Origin: Leptospiraceae bacterium
GTDB lineage: Bacteria; Spirochaetota; Leptospiria; Leptospirales; Leptospiraceae
DNA: 64,000 bases
Direction of reading: 5' to 3'
Assembly: GCA_016711485.1 (NCBI GenBank)
Contig: JADJSX010000029.1
Span: 62,001-126,000, forward strand
Every line of letters begins with the position of its first letter. Within the stretch, counting starts at the first letter, position 1. The notes below the pieces were generated by a model. It did no database searches and was not told the origin of the DNA. It saw only the letters and a program-made list of their open reading frames with translations. Position numbers and translations under genes: made by a program. Below are positions 16,761-26,984 of the stretch, piece by piece.

Positions 16761-17546
16761 ATGAAGTTAAGTTTCGTTATCCTCCCGGCTATTGTGATAA
16801 TAGCTTTTTGTATTTTATTTTACCAACAAGAAAAAATAATATTTCAACCGTATCCTTTAAATCAAAATTATACTTACTCCTTTCCATTCGAATTTGAAGA
16901 ATTAAATTGGGAAATCAAAGAAGGTATTCAAATTAATGCACTTCATTTTAAAACAAAAGAACCGCGAGGGATTGTTTTATATTTTCATGGGAATGGAGGG
17001 AATTTAGCTGGCTGGGGAGGAATTGCAGAAGATTTTATATCTCGCAAATACAATCTAATTATTTTTGATTATCGTGGATATGGGAAAAGTACCGGACAAA
17101 TTCAATCTGAAAAGGACATTTTAGAAGATTCTTTATATGCTTATGAATATACGAAGTCAATTTATCCTGAATCACAAATTACTCTGTATGGAAGATCTTT
17201 AGGATCCGGGCTTGCATTGTTTTTAGCTAAAGAAAAGAGTCCCAAACGTATTATTTTGGAAACTCCCTATAATAATTTTACAGATGTAGTTAGATACCAT
17301 TATCCGTTCTTAATGCCTTTTATGATAAAATATAAACTCGATTCTGAAAATTATATTAAAGACGTTAGGTGCCCTATTTATATATTTCACGGAACAGAAG
17401 ATACTGTGATTCCATTAGAATACGCAAAAATGTTAGAACCTAAAATTAAGTCAGACTATAAGTTTTTTATTATTTCAAATGCTGGTCATAATGATGTTTC
17501 TGAAACCAAAGAATATTTTAATGAATTAACTAAAATATTAAGATAA
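16761..17546 (+). CDS. Membrane-anchored alpha/beta hydrolase (Bem46/YqkD-like)
   Basis: 261 aa. One N-terminal membrane helix (about 4-22) is followed by the phrase FQPYPLNQNY, typical of this family. YFHGNGGNL is the oxyanion region, GRSLGSG the nucleophile elbow (Ser about 146), HGTEDTVIP carries the acid and NAGHND the histidine. It is a predicted serine hydrolase facing the periplasm; the substrate is unknown. It is the last gene of the STAS/HATPase operon. Confidence 0.85.
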   Translation: MKLSFVILPAIVIIAFCILFYQQEKIIFQPYPLNQNYTYSFPFEFEELNWEIKEGIQINALHFKTKEPRGIVLYFHGNGGNLAGWGGIAEDFISRKYNLIIFDYRGYGKSTGQIQSEKDILEDSLYAYEYTKSIYPESQITLYGRSLGSGLALFLAKEKSPKRIILETPYNNFTDVVRYHYPFLMPFMIKYKLDSENYIKDVRCPIYIFHGTEDTVIPLEYAKMLEPKIKSDYKFFIISNAGHNDVSETKEYFNELTKILR

Positions 17547-17623
17547 GGAAGGCGTAAGGCAGAACTGGCAAATCGATATTATTCCGCAGATTTCTAATCG
17601 AGAATAGATAAAAATTCGAATAT

Positions 17624-19657
17624 TTACTTTTTTCCGTTTGTGTATTCAACTAATAATAGAGTAGAGTCATCGTTAATTTTTTTGGTTCCTCTAAATTTTA
17701 CCCATTCAGATTTGATGAACTCAAGAGCTTCTTCTAAAGGAAGTTTATTTGATTTTCCAAATACTTCTTGTAATTCATCCGAACTCCATCGTTCTTCTTT
17801 TTCATTGAACGCATCGATGATTCCATCCGTAAAAAGTAAAATTCTATCTCCTTGTTCGATGCGACTTTCCTTTTCTTCGAATGTATCACTCGCATAACTT
17901 AGCATTCCAATGAATAATCCTTTGGTAGAAAGAACTTCAATTTTTTTAGATTTTTTTCTGTATAAAAATGCTGGACGATGGGCGGCAGAGCTAAACCGCA
18001 TAATTCCTCCTTGCTCGATAACAATGATGAGGGCAGTTAGGTAATCATGAGTATTCATGATACTCGAAATACTCTTATTTACTTCTTGGAAAATTTTTAC
18101 TGGTGAAGTAGTTTTACGAGATGCGTTCATAAAACTAATTTTGTACATAGTAGAAAGTAGAGCCGCTGGTATACCATGCCCCGATACATCCGCAATTAAT
18201 ATTCCAACTGCATTATTTTGTAATGGAACTATATCATAAAAATCTCCGCCGACTTTCATGAGATAATCATAATAACCCGCAAACTTAATATGTGGATAAG
18301 GTAAATCTGTAGACGGAAAAATACATTTTTGTAAATCGGAGGCTAGGTCTAATTCGGAATCAATAGTCAATTCTTTTGCTTGTAACATTCCTAAAACACG
18401 GCTAAGTTCTTTTGTACGTTCTTCAACTTTTTCTTCGAGTTTAGTATTTAAAACAGCAAGTTCTTTTTTCATAGTATTGATTCTATCCGTTAGTGCGAGG
18501 GATAGAAGTAACATTTCAATTGTACTACCAATCTGGAGACTATAGGTTGTGAGAAAATTTTGAGGAAGAATATTAAAGTTCCTAAGTGTAAGAATAATTC
18601 CTCCTGCTAAAAAAGTAATCCAAGTGATTAAGAAAAAAATAGCTGTTCTATTTCCATGAATTACTGCCCTTACTACTATCAATATAGAAGTAATCATGTA
18701 AATGAAGCCAAGAATATTCATCGGGACAATTATTGTTGCATAATCAATTGTCAAAACTAGTATAATAGATATAAAACTCAATAGAGTAAGTATAAATAAA
18801 CTTTTCCTTTCCCAATTATATCTCTGTTCGATATTGAGAAGATTTTTGAAGAGAATAATTAATATAAATTGCAGAATTGCTGATGACAGTGGTAGAAATA
18901 GTTTGTTCCATTCAGGGTAATCCGGCCAGTAGGAAAAAATTATTCCATTCATCGATAGTTGATAAAATCCAAGTGCGATCACATAAAAAAGATATATAAA
19001 ATAGTTTTTATCTCTGAGGGAAAGGTAAATGAAAAGGTTGTAAAAAAACATGATAATTACAACACCATAGTAAATTCCAAAAACGAATTCTTCGCTCTGG
19101 TCTTTCTTGAAAAATTTCATTTCGTCATATAAGTAAACTGGAAATATAATAGTTTCGTCTGAGACAACTCTCATGTATATGATTAACTCATCCCCATTTG
19201 GGATATTCGGTAATTTAAAAATGAAATTTCTATGTTCGTAACTCCTTCTATTGTATGGAATCAAACGGCCACTGTTATAGGAAACAAATACGTCATCTGC
19301 TTCTTCATCTCCATTATTTTTATTGCTTAACATATATACGTCAAGGTTATCAATATGTGGCCAAGGAATTTCAAGTAAGGTTGGTTTCGAGCGATTCTTA
19401 TTGTATAACTTTAGTCGAAACCAATATGCTGAATGAGTATAACCTAAGTTAACCGTGTTGTCATGTATTGGTTTGAAAAGAAGGTTTTTTTCAGAATTGA
19501 TTATTGTACTTAATGTCAAAGATCTATCTTTGTCTTCTAACATGTCAAGGAAAGAAGTTACATTATAAATTCCTTTTTTGTTAGATAATTTGACGACTTC
19601 CTCCGATAGAAGGTTGCCATGTGTCATAATTAGTATAAGTAACAAAAGGAATCGCAT
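17624..19657 (-). CDS. 7TMR-DISM / SpoIIE-type PP2C phosphatase
   Basis: 677 aa. A signal peptide is followed by a 7TMR-DISMED2 sensor domain (about 20-165; HSAYWFRLKLYN...PTLLEIPWPHIDNLDVY), then seven hydrophobic helices (about 185-395) and a coiled coil (395-430). The C-terminal SpoIIE/PP2C domain has metal motifs GGDFYDI, IADVSGHGIPAAL and LLFTDGIIDAFN. It should dephosphorylate a STAS antagonist in response to an extracytoplasmic signal. It lies convergent to the STAS/HATPase operon at 15664-16755, its likely partner. Confidence 0.92.
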   Translation of the reverse strand: MRFLLLLILIMTHGNLLSEEVVKLSNKKGIYNVTSFLDMLEDKDRSLTLSTIINSEKNLLFKPIHDNTVNLGYTHSAYWFRLKLYNKNRSKPTLLEIPWPHIDNLDVYMLSNKNNGDEEADDVFVSYNSGRLIPYNRRSYEHRNFIFKLPNIPNGDELIIYMRVVSDETIIFPVYLYDEMKFFKKDQSEEFVFGIYYGVVIIMFFYNLFIYLSLRDKNYFIYLFYVIALGFYQLSMNGIIFSYWPDYPEWNKLFLPLSSAILQFILIILFKNLLNIEQRYNWERKSLFILTLLSFISIILVLTIDYATIIVPMNILGFIYMITSILIVVRAVIHGNRTAIFFLITWITFLAGGIILTLRNFNILPQNFLTTYSLQIGSTIEMLLLSLALTDRINTMKKELAVLNTKLEEKVEERTKELSRVLGMLQAKELTIDSELDLASDLQKCIFPSTDLPYPHIKFAGYYDYLMKVGGDFYDIVPLQNNAVGILIADVSGHGIPAALLSTMYKISFMNASRKTTSPVKIFQEVNKSISSIMNTHDYLTALIIVIEQGGIMRFSSAAHRPAFLYRKKSKKIEVLSTKGLFIGMLSYASDTFEEKESRIEQGDRILLFTDGIIDAFNEKEERWSSDELQEVFGKSNKLPLEEALEFIKSEWVKFRGTKKINDDSTLLLVEYTNGKK

Positions 19658-19827
19658 AAGATACAGTACTTATATTTAGCATTAATTTATTTACAAGAAA
19701 AAAAAGGATAATTTTCTCTTTTATTTTTTAGTTTGCAAGTCAATTCAAGGGAAAATTAAATTTAGTATTCGATTCCTCAAAAATACGACTTGCAATTTGG
19801 AGGAATTTATGTGATAAAGTTACGGAT

Positions 19828-21384
19828 ATGGAAAACAAATTGGATAAAAGCAAATTACTTGCTTTAGTAATTATAAGTTCCACATGTACGGTCGCAGGAT
19901 TTTTTTGGGCAGGAATTTATGCTTTTTTTGGAATGTACAAGGCAATGTATTTACCAACCATATTTTCATTGACCGTTGGAACTGCCTTAGTTCTTTATAA
20001 AATTTTTGACTTTTATAAAATTTTACTTTATACGCAATTACTTATGATTTTGATAATCCCAACTTTATTGCAATGGGTGCTGGGAGGAATTCACAATTCT
20101 GGGATAGTAATGCTTTGGTCATTAATGTCTCCGTTTGCTTCCTTAATGGTGCAAGATAAAAAAGCCTATCTTACTTGGAGTATTTTATATTTTTTATTAT
20201 TAACTATCTCGTTTATTTTCGATAATTTTTTTCGATCCTTGGCGTTAGAAAATTCATCAGAAAATGCGATAGTATTTTTTTATGCTATGAACGTAATTAC
20301 CGTATCGATGCTTACATTACTCGCGATTTATTATTATGTAAGAAGTTTTGATAATGAAAGAAAAGCACGTGAATCTTATAATAATTACCTTGAAAAAAGT
20401 GTAGATAAAATGCTGAATTCCATCGAATCATTGGCAGAAGGTGACTTATCTAGTAAAATCAATACCGAAGAAAATGACCAAACCATCCAAAGATTATATA
20501 CTGGATATAATAAGGCAACTAACGTATTAAGTGAACTTTTTTCTGAATTAGAAGCAGATATTGGTTATGTAACCACTGCTGTAGATGGAATTCTTGAAAA
20601 AGTAGATGTACTTTCTTCGGAACTAAGTCAACAGGGAGAAGGGGTAACACAGATAGAAGTTTTTGTCGAGAATATAAAAAAAGATACAATTGAAGACTAT
20701 ACAATTATCCAAGTTGGAGCCAAAGAATCAGCGACAAATGCTGATTTAGCTGCACAGGGCGGTGAAATAATTAATAATACAATTGAAAAAATTAAATCCA
20801 TTAGTGTGATGATGGAAAATTCAAGAGTTATTATTTTGGATTTAGAAAAAGAAAGTAACCAAATCGATGAAATAATTCATTCGATTAATAATGTAGCTAA
20901 ACAAACAAGTTTACTCTCCCTGAACGCATCTATTGAGGCGGCAAGGGCGGGGGAAAATGGTAAAGGTTTTTCAGTTGTGGCTCATGAAATCGGAAAACTA
21001 GCAGACATGACAACTCAATCGACTAGAATTATTTCTAGCAAATTAAAAGAAATAAATCTAAAAGCAAAACAGGCAGTGGATATAGTAAATAAAAGCAGTG
21101 TAAATATGGAACAAGGTCTAAGTTACTCTAGCCAAGTTAGTAATTCGATCAATGAGATTATTTCTAATTCGAAACGGGTCAAAGATGTAATTTCTCGGTT
21201 AGAAGAAAAAAGTACAAAACAATCTCAAAATGTAAAAGAAATTTCTGTGAATATTATTGAGTTATTAAAAGGTACAAAGTTTTTCTTGAATGAGATTCAA
21301 GAAATTAATGGTAACTTTAAATCTATGAGTCAAAAAACAAATAAAATGAAAGAGTCTGTGAATTACTTTAAATTTAGTAACTGA
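19828..21384 (+). CDS. Methyl-accepting chemotaxis-like protein with multi-TM N-terminus
   Basis: 518 aa. Five or six membrane helices fill residues about 10-185, with no periplasmic sensor domain. A HAMP-like linker follows (LNSIESLAEGDLSSKI), then the MCP signalling coiled coil with hairpin tip KQTSLLSLNASIEAARAGENGKGF. The coiled coil is short and lacks a C-terminal pentapeptide. The sensory input is probably intramembrane or comes from membrane state. No che genes are nearby. Confidence 0.88.
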   Translation: MENKLDKSKLLALVIISSTCTVAGFFWAGIYAFFGMYKAMYLPTIFSLTVGTALVLYKIFDFYKILLYTQLLMILIIPTLLQWVLGGIHNSGIVMLWSLMSPFASLMVQDKKAYLTWSILYFLLLTISFIFDNFFRSLALENSSENAIVFFYAMNVITVSMLTLLAIYYYVRSFDNERKARESYNNYLEKSVDKMLNSIESLAEGDLSSKINTEENDQTIQRLYTGYNKATNVLSELFSELEADIGYVTTAVDGILEKVDVLSSELSQQGEGVTQIEVFVENIKKDTIEDYTIIQVGAKESATNADLAAQGGEIINNTIEKIKSISVMMENSRVIILDLEKESNQIDEIIHSINNVAKQTSLLSLNASIEAARAGENGKGFSVVAHEIGKLADMTTQSTRIISSKLKEINLKAKQAVDIVNKSSVNMEQGLSYSSQVSNSINEIISNSKRVKDVISRLEEKSTKQSQNVKEISVNIIELLKGTKFFLNEIQEINGNFKSMSQKTNKMKESVNYFKFSN

Positions 21385-21431
21385 CATTACACAAATTTCA
21401 TTTATACGTTTGGTAATTACTAATTCAATCA

Positions 21432-21461
21432 TTCCTTTTGTGAAATAACGAATAAAAGGAA
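21432..21461. terminator. Bidirectional terminator between convergent genes
   Basis: TTCCTTTT and AAAAGGAA form an 8-bp stem around a 14-nt loop, with T/A-rich flanks on both sides, between the MCP gene and the MORN gene. Confidence 0.45.
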
Positions 21462-21462
21462 G

Positions 21463-22077
21463 CTAATTTTTAAATTCCCCATTTTCCCATTTGCCGGATT
21501 TGATTAATTTGTGGTTACTATTAAATATCCGTCCTGCACCATGTAGTTTACCTTTTTTGAAACTACCAATATAGAGACTTTTATCTTTAAATGTGTAAGC
21601 GCCTTTCCCGTCAAATTTATGATCTATAAAGTCTCCAATATATTTTTCTCCATTTTGTTTTTCGAATCTCCCGTATCCATTCAGGCGATTGTTTACAAAT
21701 TTTCCGGTGTATTTTTCTGAATTCGATATTAAAAGACCTTCGCCATTAAGTTTTCCATTCGAAAATTTCCCCGAGTATATTTTTTTCTTTCCGTCTTTTG
21801 TTATGGTTAATTTGCCTTTACCCGCTTTTTTATTATTTTTCCAGCCTCCTTCATAGATTTTAGAAGAAAGTATTTTCCCATTTTTATCTTTTATTTCAGT
21901 AGAATAAATTCCGATCCCGTCAAACTTCCCATTTTGAAAATTTCCATCATACTTATCACCATTTTCGAAAAGTTTAATTCCCTTTCCATTCATACAATCT
22001 CCCGATACGCAAGTATCTGAAAAAATAATTTCAGGAAAAAAAAATAATAAAAAAATAAATTTTTTAGAATTCAGCAT
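21463..22077 (-). CDS. MORN-repeat protein, exported
   Basis: 204 aa. A signal peptide (1-20) is followed by about seven MORN repeats of the form YxGxFxNGKxxGxGxY. MORN proteins serve as scaffolds or membrane-associated assembly factors. The two Cys residues near the mature N-terminus (TCVSGDC) could form a disulphide. The start overlaps the 3' end of the DUF1569 gene by 14 nt, indicating an operon. Function unknown. Confidence 0.85.
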   Translation of the reverse strand: MLNSKKFIFLLFFFPEIIFSDTCVSGDCMNGKGIKLFENGDKYDGNFQNGKFDGIGIYSTEIKDKNGKILSSKIYEGGWKNNKKAGKGKLTITKDGKKKIYSGKFSNGKLNGEGLLISNSEKYTGKFVNNRLNGYGRFEKQNGEKYIGDFIDHKFDGKGAYTFKDKSLYIGSFKKGKLHGAGRIFNSNHKLIKSGKWENGEFKN

Positions 22078-22627
22078 TTACGTATGATAAATGGTTTGCT
22101 ATATGCATGGCATGGGCTTTTTCATAATCCAGTTTAGTTAATTCGCCATACGCAAAATGCATTTTCATATCTCCAGAAAAATTCTTAAAGTCATCTATTG
22201 CTTTGTAGAGCCGCAACATTGCTTCTTTTTCGTCACCATCTCTCGGAATTGAAGGGGAATTCGGAATAGGTGCGTTTAAGTCATGGCTCATGTAACCACG
22301 ACTAGAAAATATATTAGAAGCAATTTTTCCTGCAGTCATTCTAAATATTGCTGATTTATTTTCTGGGTATCCTGTTAGTGAATACTCTATACTTTGCGCA
22401 CAATGATTCAATATTTGAAACCAAGAAAATTCTGTATTTGAAACAATGTTTTTTGCAGTTTCCATTTTCTTTAATTCGGAAATGGTATCTTCTAAATTAA
22501 CTAGTCGTATTTTTTTATCCATTAGACTTTCCTTACTGTCGCACGATACAGTTGAAGTAATAACATAAGTAGCCGCTAGAATAGATCCTGATTTAACTAA
22601 AAATTCTTTTCTATTGATTTCTTTCAC
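22064..22627 (-). CDS. DUF1569 (DinB-like) lipoprotein
   Basis: 187 aa. The N-terminus NRKEFLVKSG resembles a degenerate Tat signal and ends in the lipobox TVSC (Cys about 29). The body has HCAQSIEYSLTGYPE and the conserved block GYMSHDLNAPIPNSP, typical of DUF1569, a four-helix DinB-like family with possible metal ligands. It overlaps both neighbours (17 nt with DUF115 upstream, 14 nt with MORN downstream). The reaction is unknown. Confidence 0.8.
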   Translation of the reverse strand: MKEINRKEFLVKSGSILAATYVITSTVSCDSKESLMDKKIRLVNLEDTISELKKMETAKNIVSNTEFSWFQILNHCAQSIEYSLTGYPENKSAIFRMTAGKIASNIFSSRGYMSHDLNAPIPNSPSIPRDGDEKEAMLRLYKAIDDFKNFSGDMKMHFAYGELTKLDYEKAHAMHIANHLSYVNAEF

Positions 22628-24479
22628 TAGATATTCTCCTATTAGCTTTTTGCAGTAACCTTTGTATTAATCTTGCCCCTTCGTATAGACCTGTGTAAAG
22701 CAAAATACTTTTTTTTGCAACACCTAAGTGCGGATTCTTTTTTTCTTCAAGGCTTAAATTGGTTTCATAACCTTCTGTAATAGTAAGGATTGTACGTTGA
22801 ACACTCATGCCTATAATTTCGTTTATATTTTTTTTAGAAGAAACTTCTTCATCAATTAGATTCATTAGGTTCAATGAATCATTGATTTCTTTTGCATTGT
22901 TTCCTTTTTTCTGGATTAACGAATATATTTTTTCGGCAAGATATTTTCCTTTTTTTAAAGTTGTAATGAATTTACTAATCGCAAGAATCATTTCATCTGT
23001 ATCAGATAAAAACGAATCCATGTTTAAATATGACTTGGATGGATTTTTTGTAAGGTCTTTAATTTTTTGTTTTGTTATTTTGATTTTGGAAATTTCATCT
23101 TGATTTTTTATTTCAAAAATTTCAGAAAAATTTTTTCTTGGAACTCCAACGATTTTAGATCCTCTCGTAGAGAGATTAATCCAGTTTTTCCCCTCTGCCC
23201 TATCTGAAAACCATTTTTGAAAAATTTGCATTTTCTCATTTGAATGATATTTCTCACCATCATAACCAATGGAAGTTAATTTAGGCAATGCGGTCAGTTG
23301 ATTGTAATTATGTTTTTCCCTTCTAAAATATCGCGACTCTTTAAAATTTAATCTTTCTTCTAAAATAGCTCCCTTACAATGAGCATATCCGCCAGTAAAC
23401 GCTAAGTCTTGACCTACAAAATATACATTGGATGCTCCCATTAATTCTGCTAGGCTTACTGCATTAGTTGATACTGAACCGCCAAATGGAATATCTCCAG
23501 CCTCTAAATTTAGATGTTTGGTATAAATTTGAAGTAATGGAAAAGGAGAACCAGTAAAAAATCCTTTTTGAAATTTTTCAGAAAGTCTAAGAGTGTGGTA
23601 ACTCGAAGTCGGGTCAAATACAATGTAGCCACTTCCATTGTATCCCTCCAAGTAAGAGCTATTCAATGCTTGTGGGTCGACGCTAAAAATTAAATCAGGA
23701 TCAATTCCCGCGCCATATAATATATGTAATGCAGTATCAACTGCTATTAAAATGAATTGATCGCGATAATTTTTAATGTCATCGAGACTTTCGTATAGAC
23801 TTGGACCGGCACCGGAAACTACAATAGGTAAGTTTTGGGCTACTCCAAATAAAAGTGATACAGGAGCTAAATTATAGATATCTGGAAAATTCTGAATTAA
23901 ATTGCGAGTCCATATTTTTTCGAATCGACTTAGTGTTGCAATATTTACATCTTTCTTTTGAAAAAATTTCTCGCAAATATATTTACATTCCATGTATTCG
24001 GATTCTTTCCATGAAATGCTTGGCCTATGTGGAATAAATGTAACGGGTAATACAGATATACCTTTAAATGCAGAAAATAAACTATCCTCTGTAAATGGTT
24101 TGAGTAGAATTTTTAGTTTGCCAGACTCAATTACTTGCGAATAATCTTGAATAGACAATGCAGCTTTAAGAATTTCAGAATAACATTCCATCCATATTAC
24201 TTGGACATTTGTAACTTTAAGTGTTTCCCTGATCACATAACCAAGACCCGCTCCAAAGAATATATATACCTTTTTTTCGTCGGATTTTTTTAAACCGTCT
24301 AAAAAACGTTTTGCTTCGACTGTTGGATCATGTTTGCTATGAAAGTAAATTCCATCTATAAGTAAGTTTTCTAATCCAGATTTTGTTTTTTCTAAAGTTC
24401 CGATCATTTTAGAATTTCGAATTTTATCAGATAAATCGGGAGTTAAATAGGAGAGATTATTTTCAAGTATATTGGACAT
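22611..24479 (-). CDS. DUF115 / motility-associated (Maf-type) glycosyltransferase-like protein
   Basis: 622 aa. It carries the DUF115 (6-hydroxymethylpterin pyrophosphokinase MptE-like) core: VVSGAGPSLYESLDDIK, ILIAVDTALHILYGAGIDPDLIFSVD and FVGQDLAFTGGYAH. An upstream FFGAGLGYVIRE block is also typical. In flagellated bacteria this family (Maf, PseE) is tied to nonulosonic-acid modification of flagellin. It sits first in an operon with DUF1569 and MORN genes. No other flagellar genes are in view. Confidence 0.88.
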   Translation of the reverse strand: MSNILENNLSYLTPDLSDKIRNSKMIGTLEKTKSGLENLLIDGIYFHSKHDPTVEAKRFLDGLKKSDEKKVYIFFGAGLGYVIRETLKVTNVQVIWMECYSEILKAALSIQDYSQVIESGKLKILLKPFTEDSLFSAFKGISVLPVTFIPHRPSISWKESEYMECKYICEKFFQKKDVNIATLSRFEKIWTRNLIQNFPDIYNLAPVSLLFGVAQNLPIVVSGAGPSLYESLDDIKNYRDQFILIAVDTALHILYGAGIDPDLIFSVDPQALNSSYLEGYNGSGYIVFDPTSSYHTLRLSEKFQKGFFTGSPFPLLQIYTKHLNLEAGDIPFGGSVSTNAVSLAELMGASNVYFVGQDLAFTGGYAHCKGAILEERLNFKESRYFRREKHNYNQLTALPKLTSIGYDGEKYHSNEKMQIFQKWFSDRAEGKNWINLSTRGSKIVGVPRKNFSEIFEIKNQDEISKIKITKQKIKDLTKNPSKSYLNMDSFLSDTDEMILAISKFITTLKKGKYLAEKIYSLIQKKGNNAKEINDSLNLMNLIDEEVSSKKNINEIIGMSVQRTILTITEGYETNLSLEEKKNPHLGVAKKSILLYTGLYEGARLIQRLLQKANRRISSERNQ

Positions 24480-24526
24480 TGGATTTATTTGTATGTGAGA
24501 ATTTTAATTTATATATGTAAAGAAAT

Positions 24527-25684
24527 TTATTTCGAATTTTTTCCGTAACCATTGAGTATCCAGTTTGGCGGGAAATAGCATAGTACTGTTCCGAATACCA
24601 TCCCAATTAAATATCCGTAGGCTAATCCGTTTGCAATCAATCCAACTAAAATAGCAATAAAAAAGTTTCTTTTATCGAATATTATATCTTTCATGAGGAT
24701 AATCAAAGTTATGCCTTCGAATAAAAGAATTACGCCTAATATTGGTTTTGGAAAAATTTGAAAAATATTATTTGGATTCAAACTGAAAAATAAGCCAAAC
24801 AAAATGTAGAAAACACCGTAGATTAAAGTGGAACCTCCCGTTCTTCCCCCAAATGTATAATGTCCGGCAATTCCTCCCGAGCCGTGACAAGTTGGAATTC
24901 CGCCTGCGAAGGATCCTATAATATTCATTGCAGAGTAGGTAAATCCAATTTTCTTAATTGAAACTTGTTTTTCAGGAAAATAGTCCTTAATGAGTTGACT
25001 AGTTGCGAAAATAGAGTTTCCCAAGGACAGAGGAATCTGAGGTAATGCTAATACTATAAATCCAGTTAAAACATTTTCATAAGTTATTTCAGGGAAAATA
25101 AATTGTGGTATATTTAAATTAACCGCACTTAATAAATTAGAATTAAAAATAATAGCGTAGGCAAATCCCAAAATAAGAATAAAAATAGCCGGTGGATATT
25201 TTTTGTTCCCAATTAAAAATAGTCCAAATGTAAACGCAGTAAATGCAAGTATATATCCCGTTATCCTCTCGGCAGGAATATAATCTTTTAAGGATAATAA
25301 ACAAAGTTGTAATCCCAATCCAAACTGTACTCCACGAATAACTGTTTTTGGAATTATTTTATTTAAAAATGTTATTAATCCAGTTATGGTTAATAGAAAC
25401 ATGGAAAGTCCGATTGCTAAGCTACCACCAAAGATTATACTGCTCGAAATTTTTTGTGTAATAACTATCATTGCGACTGCCTTTAAAGGCTGAACTGGCA
25501 TTGGAAGTCCATATAAAAATGATGTGATAATTTGCATAATTCCGAATACAATCAATACATTGGAGGAATGTAAATCGCTAACTGATAACATTGCGATAAT
25601 CAATGGTAGGTCAGTTCCAATATCACCGAATGCACCTGAAATTTCGTTTCTATTTATTTGTATTTTGTCTGTGAATAATTTCAT
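24527..25684 (-). CDS. MOT1-type sulfate/molybdate transporter
   Basis: 385 aa with 10-12 membrane helices. The N-terminal block EISGAFGDIGTDLPLIIAM and PMPVQPLKAVAMIVI are the MFS_MOT1 signature motifs, and GGIPTCHGSGGIAGHYTFGGRTGG matches the second conserved motif. Family members transport molybdate with high affinity; sulfate transport is an alternative. It is 47 nt upstream of the DUF115 gene and could be cotranscribed. A partial family A repeat lies just upstream. Confidence 0.9.
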   Translation of the reverse strand: MKLFTDKIQINRNEISGAFGDIGTDLPLIIAMLSVSDLHSSNVLIVFGIMQIITSFLYGLPMPVQPLKAVAMIVITQKISSSIIFGGSLAIGLSMFLLTITGLITFLNKIIPKTVIRGVQFGLGLQLCLLSLKDYIPAERITGYILAFTAFTFGLFLIGNKKYPPAIFILILGFAYAIIFNSNLLSAVNLNIPQFIFPEITYENVLTGFIVLALPQIPLSLGNSIFATSQLIKDYFPEKQVSIKKIGFTYSAMNIIGSFAGGIPTCHGSGGIAGHYTFGGRTGGSTLIYGVFYILFGLFFSLNPNNIFQIFPKPILGVILLFEGITLIILMKDIIFDKRNFFIAILVGLIANGLAYGYLIGMVFGTVLCYFPPNWILNGYGKNSK

Positions 25685-25724
25685 TATTTATTTGTATTAA
25701 AGAAACAATAGTATGTCTTAATTC

Positions 25725-25757
25725 TATGCCAATTTCCAAAAGTAAATTCCGATTTAA
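25725..25757 (-). repeat. Family A inverted-repeat element, partial end
   Basis: TATGCCAATTTCCAAAAGTAAATTCCGATTTAA-type sequence (33 bp) matches one end of the full copy at 55958. The other end is not visible, so this is a truncated copy upstream of the MOT1 gene. Confidence 0.6.
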
Positions 25758-25935
25758 TTCTCTAAAATATATTACCAAGAACATAATAGCCTGCAAATGA
25801 GAGGTTCTTAGAGTTTGACTTTTATGAATAGATAAATATTTTCAAATCATGCTCTAATCGTGGTTATTGAATCCAGGAGAATTCTATTTGCCGCAAAGTT
25901 AGTTATAAAAATCAGTTCTCGTAAAAGGTTGCAAA

Positions 25936-26901
25936 TTAATCTTCTACTAACTCTTGAATTTTTTCAATCATTAGTTTCTGAATAGAACTTTCAGGGAATT
26001 CGTTCAAAAATGCAAACAATTCTTCCGAAAGTTTTTTTAGTCGAAATAAAATTTCTTTTTGAATAGAATAATAAAATAGTAATTCATTTATACGCATAAC
26101 TTCTGTTACCCCTCGTTCCGGAAGAGATAGAATTTTTGTAATTTCAGTAATTTCTTTTTTATTTGCCTTTTCTTTGAGGACTATGAGAGGATAGGTATAT
26201 AACCCGTTGATAAAGTCCTTCATTTGTGTTTTACCTGAATTTTCGGAACTTTGGAAATAATCTATATAATCGTCTTTAATTTGAAATAACATTCCCATAT
26301 TGACCCCAAATTTATGGAGTGATTTATTTTTACTTTCACTAACTCCGGAAAGTAATCCCGCAGTTAGCCCAACAGCACCAAATAAAGAAGCTGTTTTCCC
26401 ATAGATTATTTGATCGTATTCCTTCATTGTGATTTTCGGATTTTTTTCCCATTGCATTTGAATGAGTTCTCCAACTGATAGGTCGCGGATAACGCTTGTA
26501 TATGCACTCATTAATAATGGGTTATTTAAACTATTTAAATGATCTATCCCACAAGCTAATAGGTAATCACCTGCTAATATGGCTGTTTTATTTCCGTAAA
26601 GTTTTCCAATGGTTGGTTTGCCTCTTCGTAAGTCGGCACCATCAATGACATCATCGTGCAACAAACTTGCAGCATGAATTAATTCTGCAATTGTCCCAAC
26701 GTCTAACCATTCTTTACCTTTGTAATCCATAAGTTGCGTAAGGAAATAATGCGTTAGCGGGCGAATTCTTTTTCCGCCAGATTCAATAACTTTTTCTTTA
26801 ATGTCTTCTAGAATAGGAAGATCTTCTTTGATAATGGAATCTAGTTTAGTATTAAATTGTTTTATGATTAAAGGGACTTCTATTTTAAGTGGTTTTGCCA
26901 A
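25936..26901 (-). CDS. Polyprenyl (all-trans) diphosphate synthase
   Basis: 321 aa, the usual length. GGKRIRP (about 42-48), the first aspartate-rich motif LLHDDVIDGADLRRG (D83, D84, D87) and the second QIKDDYIDYF are complete. It condenses isopentenyl diphosphate onto allylic diphosphates to build quinone side chains or other long prenyl chains. No bulky residue is obvious 4-5 positions before the first motif (HAASLLHDD), which suits a long-chain product. Product length is inferred. Confidence 0.93.
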   Translation of the reverse strand: MAKPLKIEVPLIIKQFNTKLDSIIKEDLPILEDIKEKVIESGGKRIRPLTHYFLTQLMDYKGKEWLDVGTIAELIHAASLLHDDVIDGADLRRGKPTIGKLYGNKTAILAGDYLLACGIDHLNSLNNPLLMSAYTSVIRDLSVGELIQMQWEKNPKITMKEYDQIIYGKTASLFGAVGLTAGLLSGVSESKNKSLHKFGVNMGMLFQIKDDYIDYFQSSENSGKTQMKDFINGLYTYPLIVLKEKANKKEITEITKILSLPERGVTEVMRINELLFYYSIQKEILFRLKKLSEELFAFLNEFPESSIQKLMIEKIQELVED

Positions 26902-26984
26902 AATTATTTCTTCCGATCACTTTTTTTACTCTTTTATTTCATTTATTATCAAGCAGAATGATGCAAGGATTATTTTGTTTTGAG